Assembly: GCF_002269255.1 (NCBI RefSeq)
Contig: NZ_CP022823.1
Span: forward strand, 1,674,001-1,738,000
Direction: 5' to 3'
DNA length: 64,000 bases
Source: Klebsiella quasivariicola
GTDB lineage: Bacteria; Pseudomonadota; Gammaproteobacteria; Enterobacterales; Enterobacteriaceae
Of the stretch, positions 1 through 7,795 are shown piece by piece; within the stretch, counting starts at the first letter, position 1; every line of letters starts with the position of its first letter. A program made the translations under genes and the position numbers. A model generated the notes under the pieces. It made no database searches, was not told the DNA's origin, and saw nothing but the letters and a program-made list of their open reading frames with translations.

Positions 1-437
1 CCATCCGGGACCTGCACCGCGCCCAGCAGCGTTGGGTTGACAGCGGGCTCCCGGCGCAGCGCTTCCTGTGGTGAGAGCGGCGTGGCCTCTATGCCAGCCT
101 GCTGACAGGCGTCGATAAAGGTTTGCTGCCAGGCCATGTCATCTTCAGGCAGGGTGATAAACAGCCCATTGGTCGGTTCAATGCAGTGGCGGGCGATGCG
201 GCGCAGGATGCGGTTCTCACTGATGCATTCGCGGGCGGATTCGTTGTCGGTCACCGCATAGCGGGCGCCGCTGTGCAGCAGCCCATGATTACGGCCGGTG
301 GCCCCGGTGGCGATATCATGGCGCTCAATGAGCAGCGTCCGTAATCCGCGCCGGGCGCAGTCGCGGGCGATGCCAGCGCCGGTTGCTCCGCCGCCGATGA
401 TAATGACCTCGCTTTCGTCTGACTGGGCGCTGTTCAT
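1..437 (-). CDS. glpA: Anaerobic glycerol-3-phosphate dehydrogenase subunit A, N-terminal part (truncated by window edge)
   Basis: FAD-containing catalytic subunit of the membrane-associated GlpABC complex, which oxidises sn-glycerol-3-phosphate to dihydroxyacetone phosphate during anaerobic growth. Only about the first 145 residues are here. The N-terminus carries the dinucleotide-binding signature VIIIGGGATGAGIARD, followed by ERHDIATGATGRNHGLLHSG and RYAVTDNESARECISEN, which match E. coli GlpA closely. The ATG at 435-437 is preceded by an AAGGAG-type ribosome binding site. Tandem TCGAT elements that resemble GlpR half-sites lie just upstream. In K-12 glpTQ is divergent from glpA; here a LysR gene lies upstream in the same orientation instead. 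Confidence 0.95.
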   Translation of the reverse strand, partial: MNSAQSDESEVIIIGGGATGAGIARDCARRGLRTLLIERHDIATGATGRNHGLLHSGARYAVTDNESARECISENRILRRIARHCIEPTNGLFITLPEDDMAWQQTFIDACQQAGIEATPLSPQEALRREPAVNPTLLGAVQVPD

Positions 438-497
438 TTCATCTCCTTTATGTTCGGTTTATCCCCATTAAGTCATGGGTTAGCGATAATTTGTTTG

Positions 498-530
498 ATA
501 TCGAACAAAATCGAGCATAAATCGAAAATG
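498..530 (-). promoter_or_regulatory. Candidate GlpR operator cluster upstream of glpA
   Basis: Three direct repeats of ATCGA start at 500, 510 and 521, about one helical turn apart. On the glpA strand they read as TTCGAT or CTCGAT, the core of the known GlpR half-site (TTCGW). The cluster sits 60-90 bases before the glpA start. It is not a clean palindrome, so the assignment rests on the half-site core and its position. Confidence 0.5.
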
Positions 531-547
531 AAATGTTTGTTATGTGG

Positions 548-1426
548 TCAAAGTCGCTTTTGGTCCACCAGCTGACGCAGGCAATCATGCAGCAACTGAA
601 TCGGGCTGCCGCTAACCGGTGAGGTGCTGGTGATAAGCGATACGTGACGATAAAAGGCAGGTTCCAGAGGCACGGAGTACAGCGGTTGTTCCAGCGTTTT
701 TAGCGTGAGTTCCGGCAGCAAAGCGATACCTAATCCCAGACGAATAAAACTCATGGCAGTGCCTGGGTGGTTAAATTCATATTTTATATTAGGTGTAATA
801 TTCCTGTTCGCAAACAGCGACATAATGCTCATTTCGTACCGCCCTTTGCTGATAATTAATGGCTCATCGTACAGTGCTTCGAGAGGAATACTGCTCCGGC
901 GGGCAAAAGGATGCGATTGAGGAACGACAACCATAAATCTGTCTTTATAAAATGGTGTGGCAAACAGGCCGTTAACGGAAATATGGGTGAATCCGGCGTC
1001 GATATTATTCTCCCGAATGGATTCAATAATCTCCGTACTGTTTGCTTCATAAGGCACTATTTTAATATGCGGATGATGTTGCTCGAAGTAGTGAACGACC
1101 TGGGGCAGGATACTGGCACAAATGCCGGGGAAACAGCCGATGCGCAGCAGGCGCAGCGGTGTTTTCTTTTCCTGTTCGGCTATCTCCTTAATGGCGCTCA
1201 CTTCACTCATCAGTCGTCGCATCGCCGGAACAAGGCGTTCTCCTGCCGCCGTCAGCTTGAGCGCTTTTCGCCGTTCTCGTTCGACTATCGCCACGCCAAG
1301 CTCCTCTTCCAGTCCGGCAATGGCCTGGCTGACCGCCGATTGGGTCATATAGAGACGTCTGGCGGCCTCAGTAAAACCGCCGTATTTCAGCACGGTAAGC
1401 AGAGCGTGGATCTGCGTTAATGTCAT
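548..1426 (-). CDS. LysR-family transcriptional regulator
   Basis: A 292-residue protein with a standard LysR N-terminal winged helix-turn-helix (residues about 1-60, with FTEAARRLYMTQSAVSQAI as the recognition region) and a periplasmic-binding-protein-like effector domain from about residue 90. It is divergent from the MFS gene at 1611, with a 184-base AT-rich gap between them, the usual arrangement for a LysR protein and its target. That makes control of the transporter the likely job (inference). The effector is unknown. The start ATG follows a weak AGAGAAAA Shine-Dalgarno. I do not recognise a named K-12 orthologue at this locus. Confidence 0.85.
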   Translation of the reverse strand: MTLTQIHALLTVLKYGGFTEAARRLYMTQSAVSQAIAGLEEELGVAIVERERRKALKLTAAGERLVPAMRRLMSEVSAIKEIAEQEKKTPLRLLRIGCFPGICASILPQVVHYFEQHHPHIKIVPYEANSTEIIESIRENNIDAGFTHISVNGLFATPFYKDRFMVVVPQSHPFARRSSIPLEALYDEPLIISKGRYEMSIMSLFANRNITPNIKYEFNHPGTAMSFIRLGLGIALLPELTLKTLEQPLYSVPLEPAFYRHVSLITSTSPVSGSPIQLLHDCLRQLVDQKRL

Positions 1427-1610
1427 AAGTTTTCTCTAATGAAATTAATTAAAATGATTAATTTTACTAATTTACACAGGTTGCTTATGATTTTCCTGAA
1501 ACTTAATCACACAATCACGCACGCAATTATTGGTATTCACAATGTATTTCTGAAATTATATATTCGTTATGAATGTGGTAATGCGCGCCGTTACAGTAAG
1601 GTGCAATTAG
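1427..1610. promoter_or_regulatory. Divergent LysR/MFS control region
   Basis: This AT-rich gap holds the promoters of both divergent genes. An AT-only imperfect inverted repeat (ATTAATT next to ATTAATTTT) lies at about 1442-1463, near the LysR start, where an autoregulatory site could be. A TAAGGTG ribosome binding site precedes the MFS start. I could not pin down -35/-10 elements or a clear T-N11-A site. Confidence 0.4.
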
Positions 1611-2801
1611 ATGAAAGAAAAACTGTGGACGAAAGATTTTTGGGCCATCACGATTGTTAGTTTTATTATTTTCTTCGTATTTTATGTTCTTCTGACGCTC
1701 CTGCCTATTTATATTGCTGAGAATTTGCATGCGACTGCGGATAAGGCTGGGTTGCTGGTGACCTTCTTCCTGGTTGCCGCGATTATTGTCCGCCCCTTCG
1801 CCGGTCAGTGGGTGGGTAAATATTCCAACAAAGGCATTTTGCTGATTTCCTCTTTGGCCTTTTTGGTGGTTACGGCTCTGTACCCCTTTTGCCATACCAT
1901 TGAAGGACTGCTGTTCATTAGGGTTCTTCACGGCATCACCTTCGGTGTGATCACCACCGTCAAGGGGACCATCTCTGCGCGCTTAATTCCCGCCTCGCGG
2001 CGAGGAGAGGGAATTAGCTTTTTCTCCTTAGCAATGGGACTGGCAATGGTAGTGGGACCATGGATTGGTCTGAATATGGCGCGTCACAGCGCGTATATTC
2101 CCGCATTCTGGATGTGTACGGTGGTGTCTGCTATCGCGATTGTACTGTCGATGATGATCTGCGTGCCGCCGGTTATTCGTCATGCCGATGGTTCGCAGCC
2201 AAAGCTTGGCTTTTCTGCTATGTTCGATCGCGCGGCCATGCCTTTTGCCCTGGTCACCTTCTTTATGACGTTCTCATACGCCGGGGTTTCCGCCTTTCTT
2301 GCCCTCTATGCTCGCGAACTGGATCTGATGGCGGCAGCCAGTAACTTTCTGTTGTGCTATGCGATTTTTCTCATGATCTGCCGGGCGTTTACCGGGAATG
2401 TGTGTGATAAAAAAGGGCCGAAGTATGTGGTTTATCCGTGCCTGCTCGCCTTTACCATTGGTTTAGTGGTGCTGGGTTATACGCACGGTAGCGTTTCAAT
2501 GATCCTGTCCGGTGCGCTGATTGGTATTGGATATGGCTCAGTAACGCCTGTTTTCCAGACGCAGATCATCAGTTCTGTTGAAACGCATAAAATTGGCGTC
2601 GCGAACTCACTGTTCTTTAATGCCATGGACGCGGGCCTGGCGATAGGGGCGTTCGTGATGGGGATCATGGTTGACGGCGTGGGTTACCGTGCTATTTATC
2701 TGGTGGGGGCGCTATTGGTGGTGGTGGCGGGGCTAATTTATGTCTTGCAGATGAAACGCCATGGCACAATGCAATTAGTCAGTGCACACGAAGTGCACTA
2801 A
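1611..2801 (+). CDS. Major facilitator superfamily transporter
   Basis: A 396-residue inner-membrane protein with about 12 hydrophobic segments and the MFS layout of two six-helix halves. The first-half loop GQWVGKYSNKG and the central linker around PPVIRHADGSQPK fit a small-molecule exporter (DHA-like). The second half has a matching DKKGPKYV loop. The substrate cannot be read from the sequence. The divergent LysR gene is the likely regulator. Its stop is only 3 bases from the yfaE stop, which is convergent. I see no equivalent pair between glpA and yfaE in K-12, so this looks like lineage-specific cargo inside a conserved region (inference). Confidence 0.85.
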   Translation: MKEKLWTKDFWAITIVSFIIFFVFYVLLTLLPIYIAENLHATADKAGLLVTFFLVAAIIVRPFAGQWVGKYSNKGILLISSLAFLVVTALYPFCHTIEGLLFIRVLHGITFGVITTVKGTISARLIPASRRGEGISFFSLAMGLAMVVGPWIGLNMARHSAYIPAFWMCTVVSAIAIVLSMMICVPPVIRHADGSQPKLGFSAMFDRAAMPFALVTFFMTFSYAGVSAFLALYARELDLMAAASNFLLCYAIFLMICRAFTGNVCDKKGPKYVVYPCLLAFTIGLVVLGYTHGSVSMILSGALIGIGYGSVTPVFQTQIISSVETHKIGVANSLFFNAMDAGLAIGAFVMGIMVDGVGYRAIYLVGALLVVVAGLIYVLQMKRHGTMQLVSAHEVH

Positions 2802-2804
2802 CCG

Positions 2805-3059
2805 TTACATCTCAATTTCGATATCCCCTTTTGCCCGGCAGCAGCAGGGCAAAATTTCCCCCGGCTGGATAAAGGCCAGCGGCTCGGTCAGCCAGTCGAC
2901 CTGGCCGGAAACCAGACGGGTGCGGCAGGAGCCGCAATACCCTTCGCGGCACTGATACTCGACGTCGATGTTATGCGATTCCAGCGCCGCCAGCAGGGAA
3001 GGGTGTTCATCCTGACACTCAAGGCGAGTGTCAGAGATTTTCAGGAAAATCCGCTTCAT
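2805..3059 (-). CDS. yfaE: 2Fe-2S ferredoxin that maintains the class Ia ribonucleotide reductase cofactor
   Basis: An 84-residue plant-type ferredoxin. The cluster ligands are visible as CREGYCGSC (CX4CX2C spacing) followed by LPCCC near the C-terminus. YfaE supplies electrons that help form and repair the diferric-tyrosyl cofactor of NrdB. Its start codon overlaps the nrdB stop by one base (TAATG), so the two are translationally coupled and form the end of the nrdAB-yfaE operon. Confidence 0.95.
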   Translation of the reverse strand: MKRIFLKISDTRLECQDEHPSLLAALESHNIDVEYQCREGYCGSCRTRLVSGQVDWLTEPLAFIQPGEILPCCCRAKGDIEIEM

Positions 3060-4189
3060 TACAGCTGGAAATTGCTCAGATCGTCGGCGTCGACTTCAGA
3101 ATCGATCTGGCCGACGAGATACGAGCTGACTTCCACTTCCTGCGGCGCCACCTGGACGTTATCGGAAACCAGCCAGGTGTTGATCCATGGGATCGGGTTG
3201 GAGCGGGTCTGGAACGGCAGATCGAGGCCCACCGCCTGCATGCGAATATTAGTGATGTACTCGACGTACTGGCAGAGAATATCTTTGTTCAGGCCGATCA
3301 TCGAGCCGTCGCGGAACAGATAGTCTGCCCACTCTTTCTCCTGCTGTGCCGCCAGCACGAACAGGTCATAGCACTCCTGCTTGCACTCTTCGGCGATTTC
3401 CGCCATCTCCGGATCGTCGCTGCCGGAGCGCAGCAGGTTCAGCATATGCTGAGTGCCGGTCAGGTGCAGCGCTTCATCGCGGGCAATCAGGCGAATAATT
3501 TTGGCGTTGCCTTCCATCAGTTTACGTTCGGCAAAGGCGAAAGAGCAGGCGAAGCTGACGTAGAAGCGGATCGCTTCCAGGGCATTAACGCTCATCAGGC
3601 ACAGATACAGTTTCTTTTTCAGCTCGCGCAGGTTCACGGTCACGGTTTTGCCGTTGACGGTGTGGGTGCCTTCACCCAGCAGGTGCCAGTAGCTGGTCAT
3701 TTCGATCAGCGAGTCGTAATAGTGAGAGATCCCCTCGGCACGCTTCTGGATCTGCTCGTTGGTCACGATATCGTCGAACACCGTCGCCGGGTCGTTGACG
3801 ATGTTGCGGATGATATGGGTGTACGAGCGCGAGTGGATGGTCTCGGAAAACGCCCAGGTTTCCACCCAGGTTTCCAGCTCCGGGATAGAGATCAGCGGCA
3901 GCAGGGCGACGTTCGGGCTGCGGCCCTGAATGGAATCGAGCAGCGTCTGGTACTTCAGGTTGCTGATGAAAATGTGTTTTTCGTGTTCCGGCAGCGCCTG
4001 GTAGTCAATGCGATCGCGGGAGACGTCAACCTCTTCCGGACGCCAGAAGAAGGAGAGCTGCTTTTCAATCAGCTTTTCGAAGATGTCATATTTTTGCTGA
4101 TCGTAGCGGGCCACGTTAACCGGCTGGCCAAAAAACATGGGTTCCAGCAGCTGATCGTTTTTCGTCTGTGAAAAAGTGGTGTATGCCAT
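3059..4189 (-). CDS. nrdB: Ribonucleoside-diphosphate reductase 1, beta subunit
   Basis: Class Ia reductase R2 subunit (376 residues, the same length as E. coli NrdB). It houses the diferric centre and the stable tyrosyl radical used by NrdA to reduce ribonucleotides. The radical tyrosine lies in HSRSYTHI (Tyr122 in mature numbering), with iron ligands in FSETIHSR and ARDEALH. I chose the ATG at 4187-4189 (MAYTTFSQTKND), because a longer upstream reading would add 29 residues made of intergenic repeat sequence. The C-terminal SNFQL tail docks on NrdA. It is separated from nrdA by a BIME repeat and overlaps yfaE by one base. Confidence 0.97.
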   Translation of the reverse strand: MAYTTFSQTKNDQLLEPMFFGQPVNVARYDQQKYDIFEKLIEKQLSFFWRPEEVDVSRDRIDYQALPEHEKHIFISNLKYQTLLDSIQGRSPNVALLPLISIPELETWVETWAFSETIHSRSYTHIIRNIVNDPATVFDDIVTNEQIQKRAEGISHYYDSLIEMTSYWHLLGEGTHTVNGKTVTVNLRELKKKLYLCLMSVNALEAIRFYVSFACSFAFAERKLMEGNAKIIRLIARDEALHLTGTQHMLNLLRSGSDDPEMAEIAEECKQECYDLFVLAAQQEKEWADYLFRDGSMIGLNKDILCQYVEYITNIRMQAVGLDLPFQTRSNPIPWINTWLVSDNVQVAPQEVEVSSYLVGQIDSEVDADDLSNFQL

Positions 4190-4212
4190 TGAAGTGAGTC
4201 CTGTTGAAATGT

Positions 4213-4281
4213 ATTGCCCGGCCGCACTGCATTGGCCGGGCCTACACAATCGTAGGCCGGGTAAGCATCGCGCCACCCGGC
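4213..4281. repeat. BIME: two inverted REP/palindromic units between nrdA and nrdB
   Basis: Two palindromic units in opposite orientation. The first is an 8-bp stem at 4216-4223/4234-4241. The second is a REP-like stem GCCGGGT/ACCCGGC at 4256-4262/4275-4281. They are joined by a GCCTAC/GTAGGC inverted repeat. The element fills nearly all of the 101-base nrdA-nrdB spacer inside an operon. Such elements often stabilise the upstream message or attract gyrase and IHF; which applies here is not visible. Confidence 0.85.
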
Positions 4282-4290
4282 AAAAATAAC

Positions 4291-6576
4291 TTAGATCTTA
4301 CACGCGCCGCTTTCGCAGCCGTCGTCCTGGATGGACGGCGCCAGGTCATCCTGCGCGTCTTCTGCGCCATCACGGGTGTTGTGATAGTACAGCGTTTTGA
4401 CGCCGAATTTATAGGCGTTGAGCAGATCTTTGAGCAACTGCTGCATCGGCACTTTTCCGGACGGGAAACGCGTCGGATCGTAGTTAGTGTTGGCAGAGAT
4501 CGACTGGTCGATAAACTTCTGCATGATACCCACCAGCTGTAGATAACCGTCGTTGTTCGGCATCTCCCACAGCAGCTCATAGGCGTTCTGCAGGTTTTCG
4601 TAATCCGGCACCACCTGGCGCAGGATACCGTCCTTCGACGCTTTGATGCTCACGTGGCCGCGCGGCGGCTCAATGCCGTTGGTGGCGTTGGAGATCTGCG
4701 ACGAGGTCTCGGACGGCATCAGCGCGGAGAGCGTGGAGTTACGCAGACCGTGGGTTTTAATAGATTCGCGCAATGCTTCCCAGTCAAAGTGCAGAGACTC
4801 GCTGACGATGCCGTCCAGGTCTTTCTTATAGGTATCGATCGGCAGGATACCCTGCGCATAGGTGGTTTCATTGAACCACGGGCAGGCGCCCTGCTCGATA
4901 GCCAGCTCGTTGGAGGCCTTCAGCAGATAGTACTGAATCGCTTCGAACGTTTTGTGCGTCAGGTTGTTGGCGCTGCCGTCGGAGTAGCGTTTGCCATGCT
5001 TCGCCAGATAGTAGGCGAAGTTGATCACGCCGATGCCCAGGGTGCGACGGCCCATTGCGCCGCGTTTGGCGGCCGGGATCGGGTAATCCTGATAATCGAG
5101 CAGCGCATCCAGGGCTCGTACTGCCAGCACCGCCAACTCTTCCAGCTCGTCGAGACTGTCGATGGCGCCAAGGTTGAAGGCCGACAGAGTACACAGCGCG
5201 ATTTCGCCGTTTTCGTCGTTGACGTCTTCCAGCGGTTTGGTCGGCAGAGCAATCTCCAGGCACAGGTTAGACTGACGCACCGGGGCGACTACCGGATCGA
5301 ACGGGCTGTGGGTGTTGCAGTGGTCGACGTTCTGGATGTAGATACGACCGGTGGAGGCGCGCTCCTGCATCATCAGCGAGAACAGCTCAACGGCTTTAAT
5401 ACGCTGCTTGCGAATGCTGTCGTCCTGCTCGTACTGGGTGTACAGGCGCTCAAACTCGTCCTGATCGGCGAAGAAGGCGTCATACAGGCCCGGGACGTCG
5501 GACGGGCTGAACAGGGTAATGTCGCCACCCTTCAGCAGACGGGTATACATTAGCTTGTTGATCTGCACCCCGTAGTCCATGTGACGAACGCGGTTGGCGT
5601 CGGTACCACGGTTGTTTTTCAGCACCAGCAGGCTTTCCACTTCCAGATGCCACATTGGATAGAAGAGGGTCGCCGCACCGCCGCGAACGCCGCCCTGCGA
5701 GCAGGATTTCACTGCGGTCTGGAAATGTTTGTAGAACGGAATGCAGCCGGTGTGGAAGGCTTCGCCGCCGCGGATCGGGCTGCCCAGCGCGCGAATGCGG
5801 CCGGCGTTGATGCCGATGCCGGCGCGCTGGGAAACGTATTTCACAATCGCGCTGGAGGTGGCGTTGATGGAATCCAGGCTGTCGCCGCACTCGATCAGCA
5901 CGCAGGAGCTGAACTGACGGGTCGGGGTACGCACGCCGGACATGATTGGCGTCGGCAGCGAGATTTTAAAGGTGGACACTGCGTCATAGAAACGCTTGAT
6001 GTAGTCCAGACGCGTTTCGCGTGGGTAGTTCGAGAACAGGCAGGCAGCCACCAGAATATAGAGGAACTGCGCGCTCTCGTAAATTTCGCCGGTGACGCGG
6101 TTTTGTACCAGATACTTGCCTTCCAGCTGCTTAACGGCCGCGTAGGAGAAGTTCATGTCGCGCCAGTGGTCGAGGAAACCGTCCATCTGCTGGAACTCTT
6201 CTTCCGTGTAGTCTTCCAGCAGATGATGATCGTATTTACCCTTCTCGACCATCTTCACCACGTGATCGTAAAGCGCTGGCGGCTCAAACTGGCCGAAGGC
6301 TTTTTTACGCAAATGGAAGATCGCCAGACGCGCAGCAAGGTACTGGTAATCCGGCGCATCGCGGGAGATCAGATCCGCGGCGGCTTTAATAATCGTTTCG
6401 TGGATGTCCGCGGTTTTAATGCCGTCATAGAACTGGATATGCGAGCGCAGTTCAACCTGGGAAATGGAAACGTTATTCAGTCCTTCTGCCGCCCAATCCA
6501 GTACGCGATGGATTTTGTCGAGATTGATGCGCTCGGTGGTCCCGTCGCGCTTTGTCACCAGCAGACTCTGATTCAT
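4291..6576 (-). CDS. nrdA: Ribonucleoside-diphosphate reductase 1, alpha subunit
   Basis: Catalytic R1 subunit of aerobic ribonucleotide reductase, 761 residues as in E. coli. It has the N-terminal ATP-cone (MNQSLLVTKRDGTTERINLDK), the active-site cysteines in FSSCVLIECGDS, NLCLEIALP and ALCTLSAFN, and the redox-active C-terminal pair in DDGCESGACKI. The ATG at 6574-6576 was chosen over an in-frame start 51 codons upstream, because that extension would run across the DnaA and NrdR sites of the promoter. First gene of the nrdA-nrdB-yfaE operon. Expression is expected to be tied to replication (DnaA) and nucleotide status (NrdR). Confidence 0.97.
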   Translation of the reverse strand: MNQSLLVTKRDGTTERINLDKIHRVLDWAAEGLNNVSISQVELRSHIQFYDGIKTADIHETIIKAAADLISRDAPDYQYLAARLAIFHLRKKAFGQFEPPALYDHVVKMVEKGKYDHHLLEDYTEEEFQQMDGFLDHWRDMNFSYAAVKQLEGKYLVQNRVTGEIYESAQFLYILVAACLFSNYPRETRLDYIKRFYDAVSTFKISLPTPIMSGVRTPTRQFSSCVLIECGDSLDSINATSSAIVKYVSQRAGIGINAGRIRALGSPIRGGEAFHTGCIPFYKHFQTAVKSCSQGGVRGGAATLFYPMWHLEVESLLVLKNNRGTDANRVRHMDYGVQINKLMYTRLLKGGDITLFSPSDVPGLYDAFFADQDEFERLYTQYEQDDSIRKQRIKAVELFSLMMQERASTGRIYIQNVDHCNTHSPFDPVVAPVRQSNLCLEIALPTKPLEDVNDENGEIALCTLSAFNLGAIDSLDELEELAVLAVRALDALLDYQDYPIPAAKRGAMGRRTLGIGVINFAYYLAKHGKRYSDGSANNLTHKTFEAIQYYLLKASNELAIEQGACPWFNETTYAQGILPIDTYKKDLDGIVSESLHFDWEALRESIKTHGLRNSTLSALMPSETSSQISNATNGIEPPRGHVSIKASKDGILRQVVPDYENLQNAYELLWEMPNNDGYLQLVGIMQKFIDQSISANTNYDPTRFPSGKVPMQQLLKDLLNAYKFGVKTLYYHNTRDGAEDAQDDLAPSIQDDGCESGACKI

Positions 6577-6614
6577 GTGGATTTTACCTGTCCGTGAAAG
6601 AAAATATCCCCCGT

Positions 6615-6653
6615 TTATCCACAGAAGGCCATTGTGACTAACTCTGTGGATAA
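6615..6653 (-). promoter_or_regulatory. Paired DnaA boxes in the nrdA promoter region
   Basis: Two perfect 9-mer DnaA boxes in opposite orientation: TTATCCACA at 6615-6623 and its complement TGTGGATAA at 6645-6653. They lie 39-77 bases upstream of the nrdA start. E. coli nrdA also carries DnaA boxes that adjust its expression to the replication cycle. Confidence 0.85.
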
Positions 6654-6700
6654 ATACTATATGTAGGGGGTTGTCGATAAAAGGAACGCTATATGGTGAG
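6653..6700 (-). promoter_or_regulatory. Two NrdR boxes upstream of nrdA
   Basis: Two NrdR-like elements share the core CTATATG at 6657-6663 and 6689-6695. They are 32 bases apart, about three helical turns, the phased spacing typical of NrdR box pairs. The first box abuts a DnaA box. NrdR is the zinc-finger/ATP-cone repressor of ribonucleotide reductase genes, so these sites imply nucleotide-responsive repression. Confidence 0.75.
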
Positions 6701-6876
6701 TATTTTAGTAAGGAATCTTTTGAGTACAAGGGTTGATTTTGACGTTAAATTGAGGTTGCGGAAGGGTAATAATCCGCAAGTCCACGTCGCATAAGGCCTG
6801 GAGAAGAAGTCAATAAAACAGAAAAAAAAATGAAAATTTGATCGAGTGCTGATTTCTTCATCGGAAGAAATAATTA

Positions 6877-6893
6877 CGCGGCTTGATGCCGCG
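6877..6893 (-). terminator. Probable ubiG terminator
   Basis: A 6-bp GC stem (CGCGGC/GCCGCG, loop of 5) lies 28 bases beyond the ubiG stop. In the ubiG direction it is followed by an AT-rich TAATTATTT tract. A second AT-rich hairpin (8-bp stem, 6852-6871) follows. The U-run is weak. The rest of the 344-base gap between ubiG and nrdA is the nrdA promoter region. Confidence 0.5.
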
Positions 6894-6920
6894 CAATCAT
6901 CATAAGCGCAGGTGCTGACC

Positions 6921-7649
6921 TCAGTCCTTTTTAGCGGTGGTATGCAACATATAATTAACATCAACGCCCGGCGCTAACTTGAAGGTGTTGGTCAGCGGGT
7001 TGTAATGCAGACCGATGATATGCTGCTCTTTCAGAGTAGTCTGATCTACCCAGCCCAGCAGTTCAGCCGGCTTGATAAACTTCTTCACATCGTGTGTGCC
7101 CTTGGGCACCATCTTCATGACGTATTCCGCGCCCACCACCGCCATCAGCCACGCCTTGCCGTTGCGGTTGATGGTGGAGAAGAAGACCTGGCCGCCGGGC
7201 TTGACCAGCCGCGCGCAGGCATGCACCACCGACTGCGGGTCGGGGACGTGCTCCAGCATCTCCATGCAGGTGACGACGTCGTACTGCTGCGGATGCTTCG
7301 CGGCATGTTCTTCAACCGTTTCCTGAACATAGTCCACCTGAATACCGCTCTCCAGCGCGTGCAGCTTCGCCACCTGCAGCGGTTCGGCGCCCATGTCCAG
7401 CCCGGTGACCGTCGCGCCTTCGCGCGCCATACTTTCGGCGAGGATACCGCCGCCGCAGCCGACATCAAGGGCTTTTTTACCGAACAAGCCGCCGGAGCGT
7501 TCGGCGATATAGCCCAGCCGCAGCGGGTTAATGCGGTGGAGCGGTTTGAACTCGCCCTCCAGATCCCACCAGCGTGAGGCGACGGCTTCGAATTTGGCGA
7601 TTTCAGCATGATCGACGTTAGGGGCTACCGACGTTTTTTCGGTATTCAT
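6921..7649 (-). CDS. ubiG: Ubiquinone biosynthesis O-methyltransferase
   Basis: SAM-dependent methyltransferase (242 residues; E. coli 240) that performs both O-methylations in ubiquinone synthesis as a peripheral member of the Ubi complex. The SAM-binding motif I is ALDVGCGGGILAE, preceded by the conserved SRWWDLEGEFKPLHRINPLR region; EMLEHVPDP and KPGGQVFFSTINR are later family motifs. It is divergent from gyrA, as in E. coli. The last few residues differ from K-12, which is normal for the genus. Confidence 0.96.
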   Translation of the reverse strand: MNTEKTSVAPNVDHAEIAKFEAVASRWWDLEGEFKPLHRINPLRLGYIAERSGGLFGKKALDVGCGGGILAESMAREGATVTGLDMGAEPLQVAKLHALESGIQVDYVQETVEEHAAKHPQQYDVVTCMEMLEHVPDPQSVVHACARLVKPGGQVFFSTINRNGKAWLMAVVGAEYVMKMVPKGTHDVKKFIKPAELLGWVDQTTLKEQHIIGLHYNPLTNTFKLAPGVDVNYMLHTTAKKD

Positions 7650-7721
7650 GGGCGCTTTTACTCCTTTTCTGTTCAGACCTGCGAGTATATCAGCAGCGCG
7701 CCATGAATAAACCGTATTGCT

Positions 7722-7751
7722 TTACCTCTATTAGCGCGGCTGTGTTATAAT
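7722..7751 (+). promoter_or_regulatory. Probable gyrA promoter
   Basis: A perfect TATAAT hexamer at 7746-7751 lies 45 bases before the gyrA start. A poor -35 (TTACCT, 7722-7727) sits 18 bases upstream of it. E. coli gyrA also has a weak -35 and is induced by DNA relaxation. The assignment is by hexamer match only. Confidence 0.55.
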
Positions 7752-7795
7752 TTGCGACCTTTGAATCCGGGATACAGTAGAGGGATAGCGGTTAG

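Noticed and set aside
4654..5553. A 299-codon frame antisense to nrdA.
   Set aside because: Shadow of nrdA codon usage with no domain, no ribosome binding site and no context.
6577..6729. N-terminal extension of NrdA by 51 residues.
   Set aside because: It would translate the DnaA and NrdR sites; the shorter start matches the family length of 761 exactly.
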